DNA from: Bacillota bacterium
GTDB taxonomy: Bacteria; Bacillota; Clostridia; Lachnospirales; Lachnospiraceae
DNA: 6,060 bases
Assembly (NCBI GenBank): GCA_017861355.1
Contig: JAGFXQ010000221.1
Span: 1 to 6,060, forward strand
Reading direction: 5' to 3'
Positions 1-6,060 of the stretch are shown here, in pieces (the first letter of the stretch is position 1; each line of letters opens with the position of its first letter). The position numbers and the translations under genes were made by a program. The notes below the pieces were generated by a model that saw only the letters and a program-made list of their open reading frames with translations, searched no databases and was not told the DNA's origin.

Positions 1-2
1 AC

Positions 3-8
3 AGGAGG
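3..8 (+). promoter_or_regulatory. Ribosome binding site of the DegV-family gene
   Basis: AGGAGG, a perfect anti-16S core, lies 8 nt before the ATG at 17. It fixes that start codon. The promoter must lie to the left of the window, because only 16 bases are visible upstream. Confidence 0.9.
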
Positions 9-16
9 AGAAAAAG

Positions 17-853
17 ATGTCATACAGAATTATTGGAGACAGCTGCACGGATTTACCTAAGGAATTAAAGGAGGATCCGCATTTTAAGCTCGTACCCTTA
101 ACTCTAATTGTGGATGATGTTTCGATTGTAGACGATGAGACTTTTGACCAGGCGGACTTTTTGAGACGTGTAAAAGCATGCCCCACAAGCCCAAAATCAG
201 CATGTCCTTCCCCGGAGGATTACATGAAGCATTTTGACTGCGAGGGAGATGTATATGTAATTACACTGTCATCTCCGCTAAGCGGATCCTATAACAGTGC
301 TGAGCTTGCGAAGAAGTTATATCTGGAGGAACATCCGAATAAGAATATCGAAGTATTCGACTCCCATTCGGCATCCGTTGGTCAGACTCTGATTGCAATG
401 AAAATTAAGGAATTAATCGATTCAAATCATACTTTTAAGGAAGTGGTTGAGAAGGTTCATGCCTTTCGTGACGGATTAAAGACCAAGTTTGTACTGGAGT
501 CATTAGAAGCGCTTCGCAAGAATGGTAGATTAACGAACCTTCAGGCGATTATTGCAAGCGTATTAAGCATTAAGCCTGTGATGGGAGCAACCCCAGAGGG
601 TACTATCTGCAAGATTGACCAGGCGAGAGGAATAAATAAAGCGCTGATGCTAATGGCAAAATGTATCGAGGAGGACGTAATCAAACCTTCTGAGAAGATT
701 ATCGGGATCGCTCATTGTAATAATCGTGAAAGAGCTGAGTTTGTGAAGGAAGAGATACTTAAAAGAATTCCCTTCAAGGATTGCTTTATTGTTGATACTG
801 CAGGCGTAAGCTCCTTATATGCTAGTGAGGGCGGAATCATTACGGCATATTAG
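17..853 (+). CDS. DegV family fatty-acid-binding protein
   Basis: Complete 278-aa protein of the DegV family, about the usual family length (roughly 280 aa). DegV proteins bind a long-chain fatty acid in a cleft between two alpha/beta domains. In Firmicutes, FakB members of this fold present the fatty acid to the kinase FakA for phosphorylation and entry into phospholipid synthesis. Visible family marks are the N-terminal DSCTDLP (residues 8-14), a TSPKSACPSPEDY stretch (57-69) matching the usual TSxPSPxxF region, TLSSPLSGSYNSA (83-95) with the serines expected near the carboxylate, DSHSASVGQ (115-123), NGRL (169-172) and SIKPVM (184-189). No signal peptide or membrane segment is seen, so it should be cytoplasmic. 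The start is supported by AGGAGG 8 nt upstream. A terminator follows at 928-976, so it ends its own transcription unit and has no evident link to the hydrolases. Whether it is a true FakB partner or an orphan DegV cannot be told here. Confidence 0.93.
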   Translation: MSYRIIGDSCTDLPKELKEDPHFKLVPLTLIVDDVSIVDDETFDQADFLRRVKACPTSPKSACPSPEDYMKHFDCEGDVYVITLSSPLSGSYNSAELAKKLYLEEHPNKNIEVFDSHSASVGQTLIAMKIKELIDSNHTFKEVVEKVHAFRDGLKTKFVLESLEALRKNGRLTNLQAIIASVLSIKPVMGATPEGTICKIDQARGINKALMLMAKCIEEDVIKPSEKIIGIAHCNNRERAEFVKEEILKRIPFKDCFIVDTAGVSSLYASEGGIITAY

Positions 854-927
854 GATATCACATGTCTGTTTACAATTAATTACTTGATTATTATCCGTTT
901 TACTAAAGTTTGGTTTTTGAATCTTAT

Positions 928-976
928 AACGCAGGAAAAGCTGTGCGTGAAGCACGGGTTTCTCCTGCGTTTTTTG
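928..976 (+). terminator. Rho-independent terminator after the DegV-family gene
   Basis: AACGCAGGA (928-936) pairs perfectly with TCCTGCGTT (963-971). An inner GTGC (943-946)/GCAC (952-955) hairpin closes on a 5-nt loop. A T-rich run (970-975, then G and four more T) follows the 3' arm on the plus strand. This is a textbook intrinsic terminator for the gene ending at 853. It starts 11 nt beyond the stop of the convergent hydrolase gene, so the hairpin would also form in that transcript, but without a good U-tract on that strand. Between 854 and 927 there is only AT-rich spacer with no gene. Confidence 0.9.
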
Positions 977-981
977 TTTTC

Positions 982-3021
982 TCAATAATGAATCGGTGGA
1001 ACATGAACCGGAAGAGTATCAAATGCTGGAGCAGTTCCAGCTGCAACCTGATAGATATTACTATGGCATTGGTTCATGGCTTCTGCCATCTCCCGGTATT
1101 CCTGCATGCACACATCGATCAGGCCGATTTGATAGTTCTCGCCATCAAAGCGACCAAGACAGCTTTGATCATTCAGTTGAAAATAATGTGCGCCGAGAAA
1201 ATATCGGCTGAGACTCCCTTGTTCTACATAATATCGATAAGCCTTCGCTCGTTCCGACTGATCCTTCACTCCCTTGATGCCGTGTGCCGTAAGTCCTCGG
1301 TCTAGTGCTCCCTGATGGAATTCACCAATCATGACCGGCATATTAAGTTGGGAGCCGATGCTTTCTACCTCCTGATAGGGAGAGAACTGATAGCTGTTGA
1401 TGGAGAACACATCAAAGTTCTCATATCCGCTGAGTAAGCTGAGGTCAGTAATATAAGCATATCGCATTCCCAGATTCAGATGGTTGGGATCGACTTTTCG
1501 GCAAGCTTTGGCTGGAAGCTCCACATAACGGGTAATCATATCCTTGGAGAAGTCAGACAAATCCTTCTTGGCATGTTCGGATAGGCCACAGGCATGATAG
1601 ATCGGCTGATATAGATCCTCATAAGAATTCAGGGACAGGTTCCAAGCTAGATTGAAGTTGTGGATCTCATGATAGGTATGACGCATCTTATCGATGAATA
1701 TTATCTTAGAGGCGAGAGTAGCGGGATTGGCCAGCATCTCTTCAGCGATATTAAGATCATAGACAAAGGCCCAGGCCGGCTCGTTCCGCATAAAATATCC
1801 AATCAGATAGGGGTCCTGTGCAAAGGGCAGCAGAGCCTTGGCATATTCCTCAGAGGCGGAACAATATTCCTCTGCATATACATCAGGAAAGTCACGAAAG
1901 ATCTTTACGCTGGTAGAAGGATATCCTATCGTACTGTAGCGGTCCAACGGAAGCACGTAGGGCATCTTTGCATAGCGGATAAAAGAAAGATCCGACCAGT
2001 TACCAATGGTGTTGACTCCCCAGGAGTAGAGATAACTCTTGATCATCTTTGCCCAGCATTCCCGCCAATGATCCGTAGAGAAAGCGGAGATCATATTGGC
2101 TATGCCATAATTGAATAACTCAATATCCATATCATAATGTCTGCCATTATCATAAGCATCTTTATAGTCTCCCACTGGATCCGGGAGATAGCTGCACCAG
2201 GGTCTGAGGAGATCGATCCGAGTCTCATTTCCGGGGATGATACAATCGATTCCGGTTGATAGGAAGGCGTTTCCATCCGGATCAACCAGCCACCAACGAT
2301 GTCCGTCGTATTCCGTATGAAACCATCCGGTCTTGGTCATTGGATTCTTTAACCATCCTCCATAGGAATCCCAATCGGCATAGGGAAAGTTACATTGGAA
2401 GGAAGCTGCTTTCTGCTCGAGGCGCTTGAGAAATGCAGTACAGGCATCGCGGTCAGGAAGCTTAGTCGGCCATTCCTTGGGGAGCCATTGGCCTAATTCG
2501 TCCACTAACTTTAACTTCTCGAGAATTACCACCGGTTCTGTGACAGCAAAGTGAAGCTGGTGGATGCGAAGCATATGCTCCTTCACATAAGGCATCGTGG
2601 TCAGATGGATCTCATGTATTTCCTCTCTGCGGATCGGCTTTCCAAAGACAGTCATTTTGAGGCGTCCTTGGGTTCTAGGAGGGAAGATATCCTGGCTGCT
2701 TAAGATGTTCAGATCGAGCGGAACCACTAACTTGATTCCCGGCAGAAGACCGAAGATCATTCGAAAATCGGCTTCCTGCCCTTCTTGCATCTTTCCGCGA
2801 TAGATGTTGACTTGAAGACACATGGAATATTCCTCAAGGACCGTAGCCTCCAGTACAAGATAGTTCAACTTATCCAAGGAAATATGCTCGGATGCCTCAC
2901 TTCCGCGCTGATAGATACATAGATCAAGTCCGGTCTCAGGACAGAGAAAATCGATACCATCTGGAACAGTGTGACACTCTTGGCCTTTAAGCAATTCATA
3001 AGGTAATAGCTTCAAACTCAT
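982..3021 (-). CDS. Clan GH-A glycoside hydrolase, GH50 (beta-agarase)-like, cytoplasmic
   Basis: Complete 679-aa protein. Residues 1 to about 200 form a beta-rich region that could be the accessory CBM-like domain seen in GH50 enzymes. It is followed by the entry motif GWFHTEYDGHRWWLVDPDG (232-250), then a (beta/alpha)8-type region. NEP (413-415) holds the expected acid/base Glu414, and GEFHQGALDRG (566-576) holds the expected nucleophile Glu567. GAHYFQLNDQ (610-619) and GRFDGENYQIGLID (623-636) close the barrel. From memory, the GW(F)-WWLVDP, GEFHxGAxDRG and DGENxxIG signatures are those of GH50 exo-beta-agarases, which cleave beta-1,4-galactosidic bonds in agarose. Substrate is not provable here, and a related beta-galactoside-cleaving activity is equally possible. 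There is no signal peptide or lipobox, so it probably acts on imported oligosaccharides. AAAGGAGA 6 nt before the ATG supports the start. It is divergent from the AraC regulator, its likely controller. No frameshift or missing catalytic residue is seen. Confidence 0.82.
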   Translation of the reverse strand: MSLKLLPYELLKGQECHTVPDGIDFLCPETGLDLCIYQRGSEASEHISLDKLNYLVLEATVLEEYSMCLQVNIYRGKMQEGQEADFRMIFGLLPGIKLVVPLDLNILSSQDIFPPRTQGRLKMTVFGKPIRREEIHEIHLTTMPYVKEHMLRIHQLHFAVTEPVVILEKLKLVDELGQWLPKEWPTKLPDRDACTAFLKRLEQKAASFQCNFPYADWDSYGGWLKNPMTKTGWFHTEYDGHRWWLVDPDGNAFLSTGIDCIIPGNETRIDLLRPWCSYLPDPVGDYKDAYDNGRHYDMDIELFNYGIANMISAFSTDHWRECWAKMIKSYLYSWGVNTIGNWSDLSFIRYAKMPYVLPLDRYSTIGYPSTSVKIFRDFPDVYAEEYCSASEEYAKALLPFAQDPYLIGYFMRNEPAWAFVYDLNIAEEMLANPATLASKIIFIDKMRHTYHEIHNFNLAWNLSLNSYEDLYQPIYHACGLSEHAKKDLSDFSKDMITRYVELPAKACRKVDPNHLNLGMRYAYITDLSLLSGYENFDVFSINSYQFSPYQEVESIGSQLNMPVMIGEFHQGALDRGLTAHGIKGVKDQSERAKAYRYYVEQGSLSRYFLGAHYFQLNDQSCLGRFDGENYQIGLIDVCMQEYREMAEAMNQCHSNIYQVAAGTAPAFDTLPVHVPPIHY

Positions 3022-3027
3022 ATATTG

Positions 3028-3035
3028 TCTCCTTT
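3028..3035 (-). promoter_or_regulatory. Ribosome binding site of the GH50-like gene
   Basis: On the minus strand this reads AAAGGAGA, 6 nt before the ATG at 3021. It decides the start of the hydrolase and excludes a longer N-terminus that could hide a signal peptide. Confidence 0.88.
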
Positions 3036-3042
3036 CTATTTT

Positions 3043-3093
3043 TTATCTATTGTCTACACATTTACATTAATCTCCTGATTTCACAATTATCTA
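3043..3093. repeat. Direct repeat TTATCTA, two copies, candidate operator half-sites
   Basis: TTATCTA occurs at 3043-3049 and again at 3087-3093, with starts 44 bp apart, close to four helical turns. The second copy overlaps the candidate -10 of the hydrolase promoter. AraC-family proteins usually bind direct repeats, so these could be regulator contacts. The match is only 7 bases in AT-rich DNA, so chance is a real alternative. Confidence 0.25.
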
Positions 3094-3115
3094 GTTTCCT
3101 ATTTTCATTCGGTAA
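3086..3115 (-). promoter_or_regulatory. Candidate promoter of the GH50-like gene
   Basis: On the minus strand GATAAT (3086-3091, five of six matches to TATAAT) lies 18 bp downstream of a poor -35, TTACCG (3110-3115). The start point would fall near 3079, giving a leader of roughly 60 nt before the ATG. A weak -35 fits a promoter that needs an activator such as the adjacent AraC protein. Other AT-rich -10-like sequences nearer the gene (for example GATAAA on the minus strand close to 3045) cannot be excluded. Confidence 0.35.
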
Positions 3116-3130
3116 GTGCGATGATATAAT
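3102..3130 (+). promoter_or_regulatory. Sigma-A-type promoter of the AraC-family regulator
   Basis: A perfect -10 TATAAT (3125-3130) is preceded by TGA (3122-3124), an extended -10 TGn motif. A -35-like TTTTCA (3102-3107, four of six matches) lies 17 bp upstream. Transcription would begin near 3137, leaving a leader of about 50 nt. It overlaps the candidate divergent hydrolase promoter on the other strand, so the two could interfere with each other. Confidence 0.72.
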
Positions 3131-3173
3131 GTGATTTCAGATAGGTAATTCTTGATTAACAGCAAGTATGCTA

Positions 3174-3180
3174 CGGAGGA
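3174..3180 (+). promoter_or_regulatory. Ribosome binding site deciding the start of the AraC-family gene
   Basis: CGGAGGA lies 5 nt before the ATG at 3186. The upstream in-frame ATG at 3168 has no Shine-Dalgarno in front of it and would place this site inside the coding sequence, so 3186 is preferred. Confidence 0.85.
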
Positions 3181-3185
3181 AGAGT

Positions 3186-4097
3186 ATGTTATATCGATTA
3201 GATACCAGTCGGATGCTGACCGTTCGGCTCATGAATACCGCGGTGATCCAGCCACCTTACATCCATAATCGGAGACGGGTGGACGAATTTGTTGTATATA
3301 TCATCAAGAAGGGAAAGATGTTTCTCACGGAGAACAATGTCCGGTACACCTTGGTTCCGGGTGACTTTCTAATCCTGGATCCGGATTATATTCATGAGGG
3401 CTATCAGACTTCCTATTGTGAGTATTTTTATATTCATTTTCGTCATGAACAGATTCAGCGTGTATCTTATTCTACCGAGCAGGAGAACTTAATGGAGATC
3501 ATCGCACGACGAAATGATACCTTGAAAAGCGACCCTTTTTCGTATACTACCTGCGAGGATGGTGGGCTTATGCTTCCGAAATATTATCACTTCGCGAACT
3601 ACAGTGATTTTATTCAGGTATGCTGCGTTCTGGAGGAGGCCTCCAATCATAACGCGGATCATCTGGAGAATTATAAGCTGCTGACCGCTTGCAAGGTATT
3701 GGAAGCATTTACGCAAACCTATCGCAGTTATGTACTGTATATGACGCAGAGTATGTCGGCCGGTATCCTTAAGTCGTATCGCAAGGTACAATTACTTCTC
3801 AGCTATCTGAATGCCAACTATGCGGACAAAATCACCAGTATGGACATAGAGGAGAAGGCGGATTGCAATTTTGATTATATTAATCGGGTCTTTAAGCAGC
3901 TAACTCATCGCACGATTTTTGCCTATTTGAATATGGTTCGAATCAATCATGCAAAGGAACTGATCTCCACCACAAGTATGAAAATATCTGAGATCGGGCA
4001 GGCAGTTGGCTTTTCGGATATTTATTATTTCAGTAAGGTATTTAAGAAAACAACGGGTATTACACCCTCTGCATTTGCGAAAGGTGTTCTGAAATAA
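3186..4097 (+). CDS. AraC family transcriptional regulator (cupin sensor + double HTH)
   Basis: A 303-aa one-component regulator of the AraC family, typical length for the sugar-sensing class. Residues about 30-90 form an AraC-type cupin domain, with the signature KGKMFLTENNVRYTLVPGDF (42-61) and PDYIHEGYQ (66-74), where an effector sugar would bind. After a helical linker, the DNA-binding domain covers about 198-303. HTH1 lies near 215-238 (DIEEKADCNFDYINRVFKQ), and HTH2 near 266-288 with the family signature KISEIGQAVGFSDIYYFSKV. There is no membrane segment, so it is cytoplasmic and reads an internal ligand. It is divergent from the GH50-like gene and convergent with the GH2 gene, with only 43 bp to the latter's stop codon. 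The natural reading is a local activator of one or both hydrolases. The effector is unknown. A start at 3168, adding six residues, is possible but lacks a ribosome site. Confidence 0.93.
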   Translation: MLYRLDTSRMLTVRLMNTAVIQPPYIHNRRRVDEFVVYIIKKGKMFLTENNVRYTLVPGDFLILDPDYIHEGYQTSYCEYFYIHFRHEQIQRVSYSTEQENLMEIIARRNDTLKSDPFSYTTCEDGGLMLPKYYHFANYSDFIQVCCVLEEASNHNADHLENYKLLTACKVLEAFTQTYRSYVLYMTQSMSAGILKSYRKVQLLLSYLNANYADKITSMDIEEKADCNFDYINRVFKQLTHRTIFAYLNMVRINHAKELISTTSMKISEIGQAVGFSDIYYFSKVFKKTTGITPSAFAKGVLK

Positions 4098-4140
4098 TCA
4101 GCCGGATACGTCAAAGCCGCACTGCCTGTCAGTATCGGTT

Positions 4141-6060
4141 CTATATAGTGTATTCTGCAGGTTTCAAACCCTCTCCCTCCACTGTCACCATAAGCTTCAT
4201 CCCCGGTTGAGTGTGGGTTACATAAATGATTAATCGCCCTTCATAAGCTCTACGATAGAAGGCAGTATATTCTGTGTTGTCTGCAAGATCTCCGTTCTCG
4301 ATTCCCGCAAGTAGTCCGGCACCGGTTACGGTAACCCGGAGCAGACTACTGTCATTACTGATCCATCTGTTCTGGTCGTCGGTAATGGTTGCCTCGATTT
4401 GTATCAGAGCGTCTTCTTCGGGAATTTCAAGTACTTCTTCGGAAGGTTTCCAGCGGTGGAGTACGATGTTACAGCTTCTTCCCACTGTTGACAATGTATC
4501 ACATATTTCTTTGTTATCTTCACTTTGATGGATGCCGGTCACTGTTAATTCACCCGGTTCGTAAGGCAAGAGCCAGTCGATATATCCCAGCTCGTCATTG
4601 TATTCTTTTGTTCCAAAGCTTCTCCCGTTACAGAATAATTCTGCGGAGGGAAGATTGGTATAGCATCTTATCTCCACCATCTCGCCCGGTATATAATTCC
4701 AGCTTCGATACATTGACTTCCATTCTCTGTTTCTTCCTATATCCAAAGTACTAGAATTAGAAAGCTCTGCTCTGGCGGTGCTCAGATAAAGCATCGGAGT
4801 AGAAGACCAGAAGCTCATTCTGCGGTAATATGAGGTCTTCTCATATCCGGCTAAGGTCAACAGTCCGGCTCCCGAGCCATGAATTGGCCAACCTCGAGCT
4901 TCACCCAGATAATCTATCCCGGTCCATAAGAATTGCCCGGAGATATATTCCTGATCCCGAACAGCTTTCCAGGCAAGATAGGAATGACTGTTCTCGCTGC
5001 CCAGAAATGGTTTGTCAGGAAAGAGCAGATGATCCTTCGCATAGAATTGCTCCTTGTAATTGTAACCGACGATATCCAGAGGAGCATAAAAGCCGATTCT
5101 TGAAGATAGTTCGGGAAAGGACACTGCGGAGGTGACCGGTCTTGTTAAGTCATGTTGCTTCACAATTTTAACCAGCTGCGTCGCCAGAACGGACAGTCTT
5201 GCCGCATTTGGACGGTCAGGGTTATACATTTGCTCATTGACCGGTTTATTCTTATCATTATTGCCCTCCATATTCTGAAAGAACGGATGGCAGTAGGGGT
5301 CATTCGGATAATCGATCTCGTTGCCGATACTCCAGGCTATGATACTTGGATGATTTCGATCTCTCTTAATAAAATCGGACAGGTCTCGTTCATGCCACTG
5401 AGGAAAATCTTCGTAGTAGCCCTGATGCTTCGGCGGATACACATTATGTCCGGTAGACCATTTGTTTTTCGGACCCTCCCATTCATCAAAGGCTTCGTCC
5501 ATTACAAAAAAGCCAAGGGTATCACATAGGTCATACAACTCCGGCATATGAGGGTTGTGACTCATACGAAGGGCATTGCAGCCCATGCTCTTCAATGCTT
5601 CCAGACGTCTATGCCATACCTGAGAGGGAACAGCAGCACCCAGACATCCGGCATCATGATGAACACAGACGCCTTTGAGCTTGTAGGGCTGCTCATTCAG
5701 GAAGAAGCCATGATCCGGATCGAAATGAATACTCCGAATGCCGACCTGCTGCTCGGTTTCCATTCTGCAATGGAACGAATGCTCATCATTTTCAGCGGTG
5801 ATTATGGTGAGGAGGCGATAACGATGGGGGTGCTCCGGTGACCAAAGTAATGGCTGTTCCAGCGAACCATTTGATTGCAGCAGTATTTGACCGCCAGCTT
5901 CAAGGTAACCGGTTTGCTTGAGCTTCAGAACCATATCTTCACCATAAAGCAGCTCATTGACTACAGTGACATTCACCGGATAGAGTGAATCGTTCTGAAG
6001 CGTATGATTAATCACAACTTCAGCCAGTTTGTCGGTGACCGAGGGAGTAGTGAAGTAGAT
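4141..6060 (-). CDS. GH2 family beta-galactosidase-type glycoside hydrolase (N-terminus outside window)
   Basis: Partial gene: 639 residues plus stop are visible, and the frame stays open to the window edge (first residues IYFTTPSVTDKLAEV). Numbering below starts at the edge. Residues 1 to about 110 are the Ig-like GH2 domain 2, and the usual N-terminal sugar-binding jelly roll (about 150-200 aa) is missing off the edge. The TIM barrel runs from about 111 to 420, with GVCVHHDAG (130-138), NALRMSHNPH (162-171), IGNEID (245-250) giving acid/base Glu248, and FLGSENSHSY (352-361) giving nucleophile Glu356. FLWTGIDYLGE (377-387) ends the barrel. A DUF4982-like domain (about 450-530) and a GH2 C-terminal domain-5-like module (about 550-635) follow. 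GH2 enzymes of this layout are mostly retaining beta-galactosidases, but other exo-glycosidase specificities occur. Whether it is secreted depends on the unseen N-terminus; no C-terminal anchor is present. It ends 43 bp from the regulator's stop. Confidence 0.9.
   Translation of the reverse strand: MYFTTPSVTDKLAEVVINHTLQNDSLYPVNVTVVNELLYGEDMVLKLKQTGYLEAGGQILLQSNGSLEQPLLWSPEHPHRYRLLTIITAENDEHSFHCRMETEQQVGIRSIHFDPDHGFFLNEQPYKLKGVCVHHDAGCLGAAVPSQVWHRRLEALKSMGCNALRMSHNPHMPELYDLCDTLGFFVMDEAFDEWEGPKNKWSTGHNVYPPKHQGYYEDFPQWHERDLSDFIKRDRNHPSIIAWSIGNEIDYPNDPYCHPFFQNMEGNNDKNKPVNEQMYNPDRPNAARLSVLATQLVKIVKQHDLTRPVTSAVSFPELSSRIGFYAPLDIVGYNYKEQFYAKDHLLFPDKPFLGSENSHSYLAWKAVRDQEYISGQFLWTGIDYLGEARGWPIHGSGAGLLTLAGYEKTSYYRRMSFWSSTPMLYLSTARAELSNSSTLDIGRNREWKSMYRSWNYIPGEMVEIRCYTNLPSAELFCNGRSFGTKEYNDELGYIDWLLPYEPGELTVTGIHQSEDNKEICDTLSTVGRSCNIVLHRWKPSEEVLEIPEEDALIQIEATITDDQNRWISNDSSLLRVTVTGAGLLAGIENGDLADNTEYTAFYRRAYEGRLIIYVTHTQPGMKLMVTVEGEGLKPAEYTI

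Larger units (their letters stand above)
3076..3139. repeat. Direct repeat TGATTTCA, two copies flanking the regulator promoter
   Basis: TGATTTCA is present at 3076-3083 and 3132-3139, 56 bp apart. The copies bracket the regulator's core promoter (3102-3130): one lies upstream of the -35, the other immediately after the -10. This placement would suit an operator for autoregulation or for the divergent hydrolase promoter. The repeat is directly visible; the function is inferred. Confidence 0.3.

Noticed and set aside
869..897. Possible promoter after the DegV gene (TTTACA, 17 bp, TATCCG)
   Set aside because: The -10 is poor and transcription would run straight into the terminator at 928-976 with no gene to serve.
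910..1305. 131-aa open frame on the plus strand opposite the 3' end of the GH50-like gene
   Set aside because: It has no ribosome site, overlaps the terminator, lies antisense to a clearly conserved hydrolase, and the translation shows no family character.
1660..2118. 152-aa open frame on the plus strand inside the GH50-like gene
   Set aside because: Antisense shadow of the catalytic barrel coding region, with no ribosome site and no recognisable domain.
3022..3167. CcpA cre site in the divergent control region
   Set aside because: No stretch gives a fair match to the WTGNNANCGNNNNCA-type consensus on either strand.
3168..3170. ATG at 3168 as the AraC-family start
   Set aside because: No ribosome site precedes it, while CGGAGGA is ideally placed for the ATG at 3186.
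4389..5841. Several 97-125-aa open frames on the plus strand inside the GH2 gene
   Set aside because: All lie antisense to conserved GH2 coding sequence and look like codon-bias shadows, rich in Arg, Ser and Ile without family motifs.
6013..6015. GTG as a possible start codon of the GH2 gene
   Set aside because: The frame is open upstream to the edge with GH2-like residues (TTPSVTDKLAEV), there is no Shine-Dalgarno before the GTG, and starting there would cut domain 2 and omit the sugar-binding domain.
4141..6060. Beta-glucuronidase identity for the GH2 enzyme
   Set aside because: The expected NxK glucuronate-recognition motif is not seen where it should lie, and the C-terminal DUF4982/domain-5 layout fits beta-galactosidase-type GH2 better.

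Overview
The window looks like a chromosomal segment of a low-to-mid GC Firmicute (Bacillota), most likely a Clostridia/Lachnospiraceae-type anaerobe. This rests on strong purine-rich Shine-Dalgarno sites (AGGAGG, AAAGGAGA, CGGAGGA), a DegV-type lipid-binding protein, and an AraC regulator and GH2 enzyme of types common in that group. The taxonomy is inferred from protein character only.

Layout: (1) Positions 1-853, plus strand: a complete DegV-family fatty-acid-binding protein gene, closed by a clear intrinsic terminator at 928-976. (2) Positions 982-3021, minus strand: a complete 679-aa clan GH-A glycoside hydrolase that most resembles GH50 (beta-agarase-type) enzymes, with both catalytic glutamates recognisable and no signal peptide. 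(3) Positions 3022-3185: a short divergent control region with a very good promoter for the regulator, a weaker candidate promoter for the hydrolase, and short direct repeats. (4) Positions 3186-4097, plus strand: an AraC-family regulator (cupin sensor plus double HTH). (5) Positions 4141-6060, minus strand: the C-terminal 639 residues of a GH2 beta-galactosidase-type enzyme whose N-terminus lies beyond the right edge.

The two hydrolases and the regulator read as a small carbohydrate-use locus. The regulator, divergent from the GH50-like gene, probably senses a sugar and controls it, and perhaps the GH2 gene as well. Both hydrolases would cleave imported oligosaccharides in the cytoplasm, if the GH2 N-terminus (not visible) also lacks a signal peptide. 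A beta-galactoside-containing substrate is the simplest guess, but sequence alone does not settle the sugar. The DegV gene appears to be a separate transcription unit.

I see no mobile element, CRISPR array, RNA gene or obvious defence system. The least ordinary item is the apparently cytoplasmic GH50-like enzyme paired with a GH2 in a Firmicute background.
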